Of a DNA stretch of 64,000 nt, positions 11,744 to 23,331 are shown piece after piece. A model generated the notes under the pieces. It had not been told where the DNA came from. It worked only from the letters and a program-made list of their open reading frames with translations, and did not search any database. The position numbers were made by a program, and so were the translations under genes. Every line of letters begins with the position of its first letter. Position 1 is the first letter of the stretch. This stretch comes from Cocos nucifera. Its lineage: Eukaryota > Streptophyta > Magnoliopsida > Arecales > Arecaceae. The stretch is taken from assembly GCA_006176705.1 (NCBI GenBank), contig QRFJ01005020.1, forward strand, positions 1 to 64,000, read 5' to 3'.

Positions 11744-12596
11744 CTAGCTGTGGTAGCGCCATTGCCTTGCTTTAGGCTGGAGTCTGTGGAGCATTGAGTG
11801 GGGCATAGTTATGAAACCTTCAGAAGGGAGAACTTCTTCATGCCTTTCTGTCTGGGCTTCTTTGATGATGAGCTCGAGGAAGAGTTCGGCCTCGCTTGCG
11901 CTTGGAGGGAGTCCGTGAGCATGACTGAACTTTATTTGACCCTTCATCAGCCATGGGTTTACTAGACTTGCCTACCTGCCACTCTCCTGCGGCTCCCTCA
12001 TCTCTCAATTTGAAGGCTCCTTCTACTCGAGCATATTCTTCAGCCCGAGCTAACAGATCAGCAAAGTCCCTAGAGTACTTATTCTTTAGGAAGAATAACA
12101 AATCATTCTTCTGAAGGCTGCCCTTGAGTGTGGCCATTGTAATAGACTGGTCCAGGTTTCGGACCTCTAATGCAGTAGCATTAAATCGGATGACATAAGC
12201 CTGAATAGATTCTTCCTCCTTCTACTTGACATTCATCAGGAAATCCAAACCTCGGTGTGGATGTCGACTGCTAACGAAGTGAGCCGCAAACTGATGACTC
12301 ATTTGATTAAAAAAGAAGATCGTACCTAGCTTCAACATCGAGTACCAATTTCTTGCTGCTCCCTTTAAGGTAGATGAAAAGCTCAACATACATCTGGTGC
12401 ACCATGGAGCAGCATCATGGTCTAGAAGGCCTTCAAGTGATCGACCAGATCAGAGGTTCCATCGTAGCTTTCATGTTGGGGAAGCTTAAAGTTCGATGGG
12501 ATTGGCTCTTGCATAATTTGGGAAGAGAGGGGAATCGGTGCGAACGTCATCATGGTGAGCTGAGGTGACATGGCTGAGCTCCTCAACCCATCGATC
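11744..12596 (-). pseudogene. gag: gag pseudogene of element G, C-terminal part
   Basis: Reading leftwards from 12596, the frame gives a gypsy-type gag core: PIPSNFKLPQHESYDGT, a DLVDHLKAF segment, LLHGAPDVC, then (minus 12137 to 11838) ATLKGSLQKNDLLFFLKNKY and LLARAEEYARVEGAF. This is the retrotransposon gag capsid region, which packages RNA in cytoplasmic particles. In-frame stops (one right after HLKAF) and a frameshift near 11900 after a basic RSPDRK tail break it. The N-terminal part continues at 22773 beyond the nested copia A; the codons join cleanly across the CGATC duplication. It resembles Tat-lineage gag, from memory of the family. Confidence 0.78.
12592..12596. other. Target site duplication of copia A (left)
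   Basis: CGATC here is repeated exactly at 22768-22772 on the other side of element A. Removing A plus one copy restores an uninterrupted gag reading of element G. Confidence 0.9.
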
Positions 12597-14876
12597 TAAA
12601 GGGAAATCCTGATTTCCCGGTCCAGGTTCGCTCAGATCTGATTAGATCAAGAGATATATTTCAAAAATTTTCTCTTGATCTCAATCAGATCTTGATATAT
12701 TTCAGATCTGATTCTTATTATTTTAATAAATAAAATAAAATAAGATAAATTAAATCAAATTTAATTTACCTGATTTGGGTAATCCTATTACCCTGTAGAT
12801 GATCCTGATTGCAGCGGAAGGTTCTGAATCTTAGCCACGCAAGCGCCTGGCCTCTACCGGTATCCACTCGGGTTGGATCTGGAGATCCTCTTCTTCTCTA
12901 TCACACCTCCAAACATCAGATCTGGATCTGATCTGGAGGATCTTCAAAACTCTTTTGAAGATCTGCAGTCGTCCTTTTGCAGCAGCGCAGCCTTCTTGCT
13001 TTTGATCGCCTTTCCTTGATCTGAATCGCACCAACCTAAAGTCCAAAACACCTTTTGGACGTGGAGAGCAAGGGGAGAAGAGACTATGGCATGGAGAAGG
13101 AGGGGAGAGGCAGCCTTGGGGCGTGGGTCTAATTAGCATTCACTTAGGATTAGGGTTGGGCGCAGGGTCTTATTTATAGACCTCTTGTGATCCAACTCCT
13201 CTTCCTCTCAACCAATCACAACCCTTTGTGAAATCAGATCTAAATCTGATTGGTTGGAATAGAGACCCCTGGATTCCTCCTTAGAGGGCGCCTAAGACCA
13301 GTCAAACTGGATTCTTAGTAGAACTCTGATTGGAATCCAAAAGGGAGGTGGAGTCCTTGTCCAACAAGGACTCCTAGGCGCCTCCTACTTGGGCTCACGC
13401 CACCCTTGGCGTGCGCCCTTCTCCTTGCCAGGTTCTGGCAGGGGGACAGGCCCCCACCAGCTCTCCAATAGGTGCATGACATGTGGTCAAAAGTCAAAGG
13501 GTGAATGGTCAACGTTTGACCAGTCAAAGGTAGACTTTTGACCAAAGTCAAAGAACAAGAAATGGCAGGTGACCAAAAATGGCAGGTAATGTCTTACAAA
13601 TAAGACAACCTATTCTGACTTGGACAACCTCCAGTCAGACCATATGAAGGCCTCTGATTGAGCACAAACTCCTTTGGCTCAGTCAGGACAACTTATTTAT
13701 GATAGTAAAAGAAGAACGTTAGGTTCAATCGAGTGCTAGCACGATTTCCTTGAACCTAATTGAATCTCATTCAGATCAATTGAACTAGATCAGTTCAATT
13801 GATGATCACCAGATTCAAACCCTTGTTTGTGTGACCCAGTTAGGTTCAGTTCTGTATGGTAATGGGATATGTCATGATCTCTATCATAGACATCATCGAA
13901 ACTCCTTTCGATGGATCAGAACTCTTCTGATTCGAACAGCTAGAATGATCGATCATCTAAATCATTCTAATTGCTCCCAAAATCCACCAGTGACACCTAG
14001 CAGTATATGGTGGCAACCCATCAGAGCTGAATGCGAACCTCTTGGTGCAGCTACCTGTGTGATTAAGTTCTTCTATCTTGAGCCCCGATCAGATTAGGGT
14101 TAAGGTGAACTCGTCAAACCCTAGTCTCTGTCATATGATGTAATCATTCGATTCGAGTCCAATGTGAAAATCTAAATAGAAACTCTTTCTATTATTTCAC
14201 TCTACCATGGCCATGGGATTTCTGGACTTGATTCTCATGATCATCATAGGGCTACTCCTCTACCACCGAGGTAGATAGATTCCCATCTTGATGCAATCCA
14301 GTTCCTACAATGAACATGCTATAGCCAACATACACCTCAGGGTTCCATATGGCTAGGAGACCGAGTAATGGTGTAGTCAAACTATAACACCCTCAAGGTG
14401 AACTGCCGATGCATCTCAGGTCAAAGAACCAGACACACTACTGCAGCATCGAGTCAGTCATTGACGAGAAGGTAGACTTCCTAATGACTACTCGAGGTGG
14501 TCACGCTCAGTGCCCTCGTTCTCTAACGAGTACCTGTACTCTCGCTCCGGTGTCTCCACACCGTAGACTCAAGACTCATCTACTAAAGAGAAGCGATCGT
14601 ACACCAACCTTCCGGATCAATCACCATCCTCGTGATGATCCTATGGTCGGGAGCTGTTTATGAGTTAATAATGATTATTCATGTCTTAAATTTTCAACTC
14701 TTGAAAATATGAATTATCATTACCATTAACTCAAAGGATGTATCACAGACACTAAATACACATGTGTGATAGAAAATAACCCATTTTATTAATTATAGTC
14801 AAAATTATAATTTTGCCCCTAGAAGTGTATTACAAGTGTCAGCCAATTCTGGCTTCTAGGGCACATATATCTAACA
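12597..14876 (-). repeat. 3' LTR of copia A
   Basis: 2280 bp. The left tip is TAAAGGGAAATCC (canonical TG lost to TA) and the right tip is CATATATCTAACA. The TATA box lies at 13171-13178 (reversed TATAAATA). It is nearly identical to the LTRs of B; the partner LTR at 20497 differs mainly in one error-rich stretch. Confidence 0.92.
13171..13178 (-). promoter_or_regulatory. TATA box in A 3' LTR
   Basis: TATTTATA on the plus strand is TATAAATA on the element strand, in the same context (GGTC before, AGACC after) as in the LTRs of B. In the 5' LTR of A, which would drive the element, the matching site is altered to TTTATAAA at 21086-21093. Confidence 0.55.
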
Positions 14877-14890
14877 ATCTCCCACTTGTC
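14877..14890 (-). promoter_or_regulatory. Polypurine tract of copia A
   Basis: On the minus strand GGACAAGTGGGAGAT runs directly into the LTR start TGTTAGATATATG. The same tract precedes the 3' LTR of B at 51696-51710. It is the expected plus-strand priming site. Confidence 0.75.
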
Positions 14891-17800
14891 CTAAAGCCAA
14901 TTGGCTACAAGTCTAAGTCCCATCTTCTCAAGGTGGGCTTCGATCTTCTGCTGGCCCAACGGCTTTGTAAGTGGGTCTGCCACATTATCTGCGGAGTTGA
15001 CTCTCTTGACCTCAACGTAACCTTTCTCAAGGTAATCGCGGATGAGATGGTATCACCGTTTGCTTGGAACTCTTCCAGCACAAACAGTCTGCCAGATGTC
15101 GACTTTCGATCATCTATATCGGACATGAAGTCCGAGTCTGTGTATCCCTGGACTTGGAGTTCTCCATTACCAAAGACCAACATCATATCCTTAGTTCTTC
15201 TCAAGTACTTAAGGATACATTTCACAGAAGTCCAGTGTTCTTCACCTGGATTTGACTGATATCTGCTTGTGACACTCACAGCATGGGCTATATCAGGTCG
15301 TGTACATAGCATGGCATACATGAGGCTCCCTATTGCAGAAGCATAAGGGATCTTGCTCATGCGTTCTATTTCCTCAGGTGTGCTGGGGCACATCTTCTTG
15401 GAAAGATGAATACCATGTCTGAAGGGTATTAATCCCCTCTTAGAGTTTTCCATACTAAACCTCTTTAGTACTTCCTCTATGTACATCTTCTGTGAAAGTC
15501 CTAGCATCCTATTCGGTCTATCCCTATAGACCTTAATTCCTAGAATAAAGGATGCTTCACCTAGGTCTTTCATGGAGAATTCCTTGGACAACCACATCTT
15601 GACTGATGTCAACATGGGAATATCATTCCCAATAAGGAGGATGTCATCCACGTACAATACGAGGAAGACAACAGCGCTCCCACTGACCCTTTTGAAAACA
15701 CATGGTTCCTCTTCATTTTTGATGAAACCAAACTTTTTGATCACATCATTGAAACGAGTGTTCCAGCTCCGAGATGCTTGCTTAAGTCCATATATGGACC
15801 TTTGCAGCTTGCAAACCTTGTGATCAGTATCACTGGATGTGAAACCTAGCGGCTGTTCCATATAGATATCTTCCTCAAGATATCCATTTAGGAATGCCGT
15901 TTTCACGTCCATTTGCCATATTTCATAATCGAAATAGGCTGCAACAGCAAGCAATGTGCGGATGGATTTTAGCATAGCTACCTGGGGAAAAGGTATCCTG
16001 ATAGTCAATGCCTTCGCGTTGACTATAACCTTTTGCCACCAGTCTAGCCTTGAATGTCTCCACATTCCCATCTGCACCAATCTTTCTCTTGAAGATCCAT
16101 TTACACCCAATAGGTACTATACCTTCTGGTGGATCTACCAAGGTCCAGACTTGGTTTGAGTGCATCGAGTCAATTCTCTGACTTCATTGCCTCAAGCCAT
16201 TTCTCGGAGTCGATATCTGATATCGCCTCGTTGTAGGTTTTGGGATCATCACCATGAGCACCATTACCTATGAGGAACATTTCCTCTACGTCCTCTGAAA
16301 TAATACCTAAGTATCTTTCAGGGGGACGGGAAACTCTTTCCGATCTACGAGGTGGAGGAGGTAGTGTTCTTATTGGCTCAACCTGATTTGGTTCCACTTG
16401 GTCCTTAGCTCGTTCTGCTTGTGAGACTTTCTCATCAAGCTTAATCTGCTTTCCAATGCCACTATCTTGAATAAACTATTTTTCAAGAAATATGGCATGT
16501 CGACTCACAATCACATTGTGGTCTTCTGGAATGTAGAAATAGTATCCTAATGACTCTTTAGGATATCCTATGAATCGAGCTCTAAAGGACCTAAACTCTA
16601 ACTTGTCCGCTTGTTGTCTTTTGACATAAGCCGGACAACCCCAAATTCTGAGATGACTCAGACTTGGTTTCTTACCGTGCCATATCTCATACGGTGTGGT
16701 AGGAACGGTTTTAGAGGGAACCCTATTCAGTAAATAGATTGAAGTTAATAATGAATGTCCCCAAAGAAAATCTGGGAGGTCTGTGAAGCTCATCATGGAT
16801 CGAACCATATCCAATAGAGTCCGATTTCTCCGTTCTGAAACCCCGTTGAGTTGAGGTGTTCCTGGTGGAGTCCATTGAGAGACTATGCCATTTTCCTTAA
16901 GATAGTCTAGGAATTCCCGGCTAAGGTATTCACCTCCTCGATCTGATCGAAGAACCTTAATGGGTTTTCCAGTTTGTTTTTCTACTTCATGTCTGAATTC
17001 TTTGAACTTTTCAAAAGGCTTCAGACTTATGTCTCATAAGATACACATACCCATACCTAGACAGATCATCGGTAAAGGTAATGAAGTAGACAAAATTGCC
17101 TCTAGCCGGCACATCAAATGGGCCGCACACATCAGTATGTACTAGGGCAAGGAGATCTGTGGCCCTCTCCCCATGTCCAACAAAAGGGAGTTTAGTCATT
17201 TTGCCTTGAAGACAAGATTCACAAGTTGGATATGACTCAAAAGTCAATGGACTCAATAGCCCATTTTTCTCCAATTTGTTAATCCTATCTTCTGCTATAT
17301 GACCTAATCTCAGGTGCCATAGATATCTGTCGTTTGGACTATCCCTAGGTCGTTTGGCATTCACGTTTTGCTCGATAGTTAAAACAGGTACATCAATATG
17401 CAACTGATAAAGACCATTAACAAGGAAACCATTTGCAATTTTATTTCTTTCATAAAGAATGTTACAATGGTCCTTAAAGAAGGTGATCACATAACCTTCT
17501 TGTGCTAAGCATGAAACAGAAATCAAATTCCTGCTAGCTGCAGGCACATAATAACAGTCTTTTAAAACTAAGTCTAAACCAGATGGTAATCGCAGAGGGT
17601 ATGTTCCCACGGCTACTGCAGCAACTCTTGCTCCATTACCGACGCGTAGGATCATGTCTCCATCCCTCAGCCTCCTGCTATCCTCAAGACCCTGCATAGA
17701 AGTGCACAGATGAGCACTAGAACCAGAGTCAAGCACCCAACTGGATGCAGAAGAAACCGTAAGGTTAGACTCAATAACGAGCATACCTCCAGAAGGACCT

Positions 17801-18622
17801 TCCTTCTTGTTCTTTCAGGGTGGCCAGGTAAGTAGGGCAGTTCCGCTTCCAATGGCCGTCGCTGTTGCAATGGAAACACTTTCCTTTGCCATCGACCTTC
17901 TTCTTCGGTTCTGCCTTCTTCTTCTTTGATCCTTCTACCTTTTGCTTTTTCACAGACTTCTTTTTCTTTCCATAAGACTTTCTTTTGGAAGAAGTCCGTT
18001 CCATAGCAAGAACTGAGCCTTTAGAACCTTTCATAGAAAGCTCAGCGGTAACCAGCATATTCATCAACTCGGCCAAGGAATTTTGAAGTTTATGCATGTG
18101 GTAATTCATGATGAATTGCCCATATGCATCAGTCAAGGATTGCAGAATAATATCGTTCTGCAGATCCAAGTCCAACTTCACACCGAGCTTCTCAAGCTCT
18201 TCCATGTCCTTGATCATTGTCAGACAGTGATCTTGGACTGACTGCCCATCACGCATCTTAGCCTTAAAAAGTCATTTCGTGACTTGATATTTGGCTGCGC
18301 GACTCTGTTCACCAAACATCTCCTGCAGGTGAGCCAACATTTGGCGAGCAGTCCCGATATCTTCATGTTGGCGCTGGAGCTCATCAGACATCGAGCCCAA
18401 CATGTAGTATCTGGCCTTATTGTCTTCGTCAATCCATTTTTCCAGAGACGCTCTCTGTTCAGTGGATGGACGAGCTGGTAAGGTGGGAGGGTCCTGGTCC
18501 AAAACATGTGTTAACTTCTCTGAACCCAAAACAATTTTGTAGTTCCTGAGCCAATCTTTATAATTGGGTCCAGTCAGTCTATGTGTGTCTAGGATACGTG
18601 CCAGTGGGTTGGACGCAGACAT
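14891..18622 (-). pseudogene. gag-pol: gag-pol pseudogene of copia A
   Basis: The start is taken at the ATG giving MSASNPLARILDT, 5 bases after a strong 3' splice site. Reading leftwards: gag with a zinc knuckle CFHCNSDGHWKRNC (17837-17878); protease WVLDSGSSAHLC (DSG near 17722-17730); integrase zinc motif H-H-C-C (17212-17316), then the core with HTDVCGPF, RSDRGGEY and NGVSERRN; reverse transcriptase with WQMDVKTAFLNGY and YVDDILLIGND (YVDD 15643-15654); and an RNase H with GYTDSDFMSDIDDRKSTSG but no catalytic middle. It ends at TAG 14891-14893. Lesions: frameshifts near 18270, 17815, 17013-17016 and 15981, an in-frame TAG at 16476-16478, and the RNase H deletion near 15060. The frameshift at 17815 is private to A. 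Those at 17013 and 15981, the TAG and the deletion are shared with B. Confidence 0.92.
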
Positions 18623-20482
18623 TTTCCTGTAGAGAGTCAAAGATTCTAGTTAGATACTGTAATTTTGACTTGACCAATTTGTTTAGGGATTTTATTTTTA
18701 AACAAATTAGCTCCCACTATTTTCTCGGATCCCTACACTCCCTCTGTAGAGATGCGAAAATCTCCGCGATTGATGATTTCTAGTGGGTGGTGCGGTCTCA
18801 CCAACTGACTCATCACCTCACCTAACAGTTATTGGTGATGGGTTAGCCAATGAGTGAACAACTCTTGTTCAATGATTCTCTAATCATGGTGCACCCAAAC
18901 TTGGTCTCTAATTCATGAATCTCACCGTATCCGGAATATTGATCCACTCCTTAGTTAAGTCAGACCCACCATTTGCATAGACTGGGTTCCTAATTGGGTC
19001 TCTCACCGTATCCGGAAATATTGAGCCCAACTCATCCTCCAGCCCATAGCATCCAATGCCTAATAGACATGGTTGCGTCTTCCCGGTGCAACTGAGCCAC
19101 TGTATCCAGCCGAGAACAATCAACCCCGGGAAGGGCCCGCACGTCTACAATGGTGGAAGACCTCGGACTTAATCTTTTCTTAGGGAGAATTGATTCAGGT
19201 CTCATTAAACTAGACTTGGCTTAGTCATAACAATTATGACTAACCTAGTGGCATGGGTCAGCTCGGATTATTGACCACCTCAGATCAGAACTGTGTCAAC
19301 AGATATGGCCAGGTAAGTGAGACCGGTGGAAGGAATATGCCGTTAACTCGCACAAGAACGCATTCAGGTCGAGTAGCTTCCAATTAAAAACCAGTCGGTC
19401 GTCTGTGCCAAACTTACCTTAGACACCAAATTGTTGAGTCAGAACCAATTGGGTTAGCCTACAATCCAGACTCTAACCTCTGAGCCTAATTAGGTCTTGC
19501 TTGATCGTGACTCGATCTTGACCCAGACTTAATCCTATTAGGCTGGTCAATTTAAGCATTGTTGATCCCATCTAACCAACTCTTGATTCGGTTTGATCAA
19601 CCGCTTAGACCTAATTGAGCTACCCAAGCCCGAACCCAGTATTATGAATATGTCTTAGATCTGAAATTCTCAATTTTAGACCTAATTAATATTCCATAAA
19701 CTTAATTCTTAATTAAGTTGGGTTCATAAACAAAATATGCACAATAAATCCTAGGGTTTCAGGATCTAGGGTTTTGCAGAAAGTAAGTTTTGGGTTTCTG
19801 ATTAAGGACGAACACGCAGCACCCCTACACGTCATAAGAACACCCCATCGAATGGGAAGAGAGGGCCTTTAAACCCTTCTTCGTTCTTATGACCGGACGG
19901 CCAAGAGGAACGCCTTAATCAGGAACATGTAAATCTACAAAACAGTTATAGATCTATATCATATATCTCATATACAAATTTAGATCTAATCAAGGCATAT
20001 TTTGCATACATCTCATGTATCAAATCATGCATGTTTTCAGATCTAAATTATCACATAATAATCTAAAAAATTAGATTTAAATTGATCTAATCAAAATAAA
20101 TTCTAATCTAGACAATTATGTAGAACTATTCTACAACTAGTCTAGTCATGCATCTATCATATCTCATATGATATTTAAAATTAAATAATTTTTATTTGCT
20201 GTTTATCAGATGTTATTATAACACTTATAATATCAGAAAATAGTAAATAAGAAGATCTAAAATATGATTTAATCAGATTAAATCAAAGACATGCAAAACT
20301 ATTCTATAGAACTATTCTATTCTAGAACTAGTCATGCATATCTTCATGTTCTTAGATCCAAATCATTTAATTTTAATTTTTTCTGATTTCAGATCTGATC
20401 ACATCTCATGTGACATCTGAAATCACTTTATTTTCTAATTAAAATAAAATTAAAATCAGATCTAAACAATTTTAGAACCATG
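18623..20482 (-). other. Long 5' leader of copia A
   Basis: 1.86 kb of non-coding sequence between the primer binding site and the gag ATG. It contains two near-duplicate lines around a CACCGTATCCGGA(A)ATATTGA motif (18926 and 19006), and a candidate intron at its gag-proximal end. The PBS-proximal 700 bases are AT-rich. The segment AACGAAGAAGGGTTTAAAGG (minus strand, near 19880) and its neighbours are conserved in B. Leaders this long usually carry packaging and dimerisation signals; none is proven here. Confidence 0.75.
18627..19417 (-). promoter_or_regulatory. Candidate leader intron of copia A
   Basis: On the element strand the donor CTAAG|GTAAGT matches the plant 5' splice consensus, and the acceptor TTTGACTCTCTACAG|GAAAAATG ends 4 bases before the gag ATG. 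The predicted intron is 791 nt, exactly as in B. A related leader occurs in E and C. Splicing is inferred, not shown. Confidence 0.5.
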
Positions 20483-20494
20483 GCTCTGATACCA
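20483..20494 (-). promoter_or_regulatory. tRNA-Met primer binding site of copia A
   Basis: GCTCTGATACCA, i.e. TGGTATCAGAGC on the element strand, two bases from the 5' LTR. It is complementary to the 3' end of plant initiator tRNA-Met, the usual copia primer. Confidence 0.92.
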
Positions 20495-20496
20495 GT

Positions 20497-22767
20497 TGAA
20501 GGGAAATCCTGATTTCCCGGTCCAGGTTCGTCCAGATCTGATCAGATCAAGAGATATATTTCAAAAATTTTTCTCTTGATCTCAATCAGATCTTGATATG
20601 TTTCAGATCTGATTCTTATTATTTTAATAAATAAAATAAAATAAGATAAATTAAATCAAATTTAATTTACCTGATTTGGGTAATCCTATTACCCTGTAGA
20701 TGATCCTGATTGCAGCGGAAGTTCTGGTCGTAGCCACGCAAGCGCCTGGCATCTACCGGTATTCCACTTGGGTGGATCTGGAATCCTCTTCTCTCTATCA
20801 CACCTCCAAAAATCAGATCTGGATCTGATCTGGAGGATCTTCAAAACTCTTTTGAAGATCTGCATCGCACTAGCTTCTGCCAGCACGCGCAGCCTAATCT
20901 TCGTCCTTGGAATTCGCCTTTCCTTATCTGAATTGCACCAACCAAAGTCCAAATACCACCTTTTAGGACCGTGCGAGAGCCAAGGGAAAGAGACTCTAAT
21001 CTCATGTGAGCAATGCGAGGGACAGCCCTTGGGGCGTGTCTAAATAGCAATTCATCTGTAGGATTAGGTTGGCGCAGGATCTTACTTTATAAACCTCGCT
21101 TGACCCACACTCCTTCCTCTCAACCAATCACAACCCTTTGTGACAATCGACATCTACAAATTATTGGTTGAATAGAGGACCCCTCCGAATTCCTCCTTAA
21201 GTGACCTAAGACCAGTCAACTGGCATCTCAGTAGACATCTGAACTCCCAAAAAGGAGTGAGTACCTATGTAACAGGACTCATAGCGCGCCTACTTGGTCA
21301 CGCCACCCTGGCTGCCCCTTCTCCTTGCCATATCTGCAGGGGACAGCCCCACCAGCTCTCCAATAGTGCATGACATGTGGTCAAAAGTCAAAGGGTCAAT
21401 GGTCAACGTTTGACCAGTCAAAGGTAGACTTTTGACCAAAGTCAAAGAACAAGAAATGGCAGGTGACCAAAAATGGCAGGTAATGTCTTACAAATAAGAC
21501 AACCTATTCTGACTTGGACAACCTCCAGTCAGACCATATGAAGGCCTCTGATTGAGCACAAACTCCTTTGGCTCAGACAGGATAACTTATTTGTGATAGT
21601 AAAAGAAGAACGTTAGGTTCAATCGAGTGCTAGCACGATTTCCTTGAACCTAATTGAATCTCATTCAGATCAATTGAACTAGATCAGTTCAATTGATGAT
21701 CACCAGATTCAAACCCTTGTTTGTGTGACCCAGTTAGGTTCAGTTCTGTATGGTAATGGGATATGTCATGATCTCTATCATAGACATCATCGAAACTCCT
21801 TTCGATGGATCAGAACTCTTCTGATTCGAACAGCTAGAATGATCGATCATCTAAATCATTCTAATTGCTCCCAAAATCCACCAGTGACACTAGCAGTATA
21901 TGGTGGCAACCCATCAGAGCTGAATGCGAACCTCTTGGTGCAGCTACCTGTGTGATTAAGTTCTTCTATCTTGAGCCCCGATCAGATTAGGGTTAAGGTG
22001 AACTCATCAAACCCTAGTCTCTGTCATATGATGTAATCATTCGATTTCAAGTCCAATGTGAAAATCTAAATAGAAACTCTTTCTATTATTTCACTCTGCC
22101 ATGGCCATGGGCTTCTGGACTTGATTCTCATGATCATCATAGGGCTGCTCCTCTACCACCGAGGTAGATAGATTCCATCTTGATGCAATCAGTTTCTACA
22201 ATGAACATGCTATAGCCAACATACACCTCAGGGTTCCATATGGCTAGGAGACCGAGTAATGGTGTAGTCAAACTATAACACCCTCAAGGTGAACTGCCGA
22301 TGCATCTCAGGTCAAAGAACCAGACACACTACTGCAGCATCGAGTCAGTCATTGACGAGAAGGTAGACTCCCTAATGACTACTCGAGGTGGTCACGCTCA
22401 GTGCCCTCGTTCTCTAACGAGTACCTGTACTCTCGCTCCGGTGTCTCCACACCGTAGACTCAAGACTCATCTACTAAAGAGAAGCGATCGTACACCAACC
22501 TTCCAGATCAATCACCATCCTCGTGATGATCCTATGGTCGGAAGCTGTTTATGAGTTAATAATGATTATTCATGTCTTAAATTTTCAACTCTTGAAAATA
22601 TGAATTATCATTACCATTAACTCAAAGGATGTATCACAGACACTAAATACACATGTGTGATAGAAAATAACCCATTTTATAAATTATAGTCGAAATTATA
22701 ATTTTGCCCCTAGAAGTGTATTACAAGTGTCAGCCAATTCTGGCTTCTAGGGCACATATATCTAACA
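20497..22767 (-). repeat. 5' LTR of copia A
   Basis: 2271 bp, tips TGAAGGGAAATCC and CATATATCTAACA. It matches 12597-14876 closely except in about 20690-21360, where one-base insertions and deletions occur every few bases. That patch removes the intact TATAAATA and shifts every short frame. Outside it, differences are few, so the element is fairly young. Confidence 0.92.
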
Positions 22768-22772
22768 CGATC
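22768..22772. other. Target site duplication of copia A (right)
   Basis: CGATC, identical to 12592-12596. Confidence 0.9.
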
Positions 22773-23310
22773 CATCATTCGTAGTTTCTGATTGAGGATG
22801 TCAACTCGATCGGAGGTCTTGGAAGGCTTTCGATCGTAGATGGGGAAGGTCCCTTCTAGACAAGAATCATGATCCAAGCAAGGATCCTCTACTCTCTGTT
22901 TCTCCTTCCTAGGTGCGATGGGTATGCTAGCCCAAGAGCTCCGCCTTGGGATCGATTTCTGACATCTTGATGGTGGATTTTCTGACGAAACCACCATCGG
23001 GGGCTGTCGGATGGCTTGCACCATTCGGTGAGGCCCTGAATCTACTGCATCAGTAGGTTAAACTGCTCCAGATCTACCATGGCCGTCGGTGGAGGAGGTG
23101 GTTGAAGTACCAATGATGAAGCAGGGATAGATAGATCTGGCCCAGATCTGATGGTAGAAGCGATAGATCTCCAGATAGTCATCCTCTTTGGAGGCATTTC
23201 TTAGAATTGAGGGAGAGGATGGAGATGGACCTTGAAGAAGAAAATCCATAGGATCAACTGAGCACTCTTTTAAGAATTAGGGTACCTTAGAAATAGAGGG
23301 CCCTTCCTCT
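22773..23310 (-). pseudogene. gag: gag pseudogene of element G, N-terminal part
   Basis: Leftward frames read MDFLLQGPSPSSPSILRN and, after a break near 23050, a proline- and arginine-rich stretch (23024-22710) ending ILNQKLRMMDRV, which continues into DRWVEELS at 12596 once copia A is removed. A poorly conserved, basic N-terminal region before the capsid core is usual for Tat-type gag. The frame is not intact. Assignment rests mainly on continuity with the better-conserved C-terminal part. Confidence 0.62.
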
Positions 23311-23327
23311 AGTGCTAATTTTATTGG
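23311..23327 (-). promoter_or_regulatory. Decayed primer binding site of element G
   Basis: After the 5' LTR the minus strand reads AAATTAGCACTAGAGGAAGGG. TAGCACT would be TGGCGCT, a plausible tRNA 3'-end complement, if two G-to-A changes typical of methylated plant repeats are allowed for. The exact tRNA is not assigned. Confidence 0.4.
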
Positions 23328-23331
23328 TGCA

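Larger units (their letters stand above)
12597..22767 (-). mobile_element. Copia A: full-length Ty1/copia element (nested in G)
   Basis: A complete 10.2-kb structure: LTRs of 2280 and 2271 bp, tRNA-Met primer binding site, long leader, gag-pol, and PPT, with exact CGATC duplications. Domain order protease-integrase-reverse transcriptase-RNase H identifies Ty1/copia; motifs such as the MLCTRPDIAHAVSVTSRYQ stretch look Angela/Tork-like (inference from memory). The coding region is broken by several frameshifts, a stop and an RNase H deletion, so it cannot move on its own. Element B is its close relative in the opposite orientation. Confidence 0.93.

Noticed and set aside
11744..12596. Possible host gene interrupted by a transposon.
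   Set aside because: The protein motifs (LLHGAPD, LARAEEYA) are retrotransposon gag, and the flanking LTRs, PPT and target duplications place it inside element G.
14813..15259. A 148-codon plus-strand frame, and others at 15572-15823, 50747-50998 and 51376-51798.
   Set aside because: They are antisense shadows of the copia pol, whose conserved motifs are on the opposite strand.
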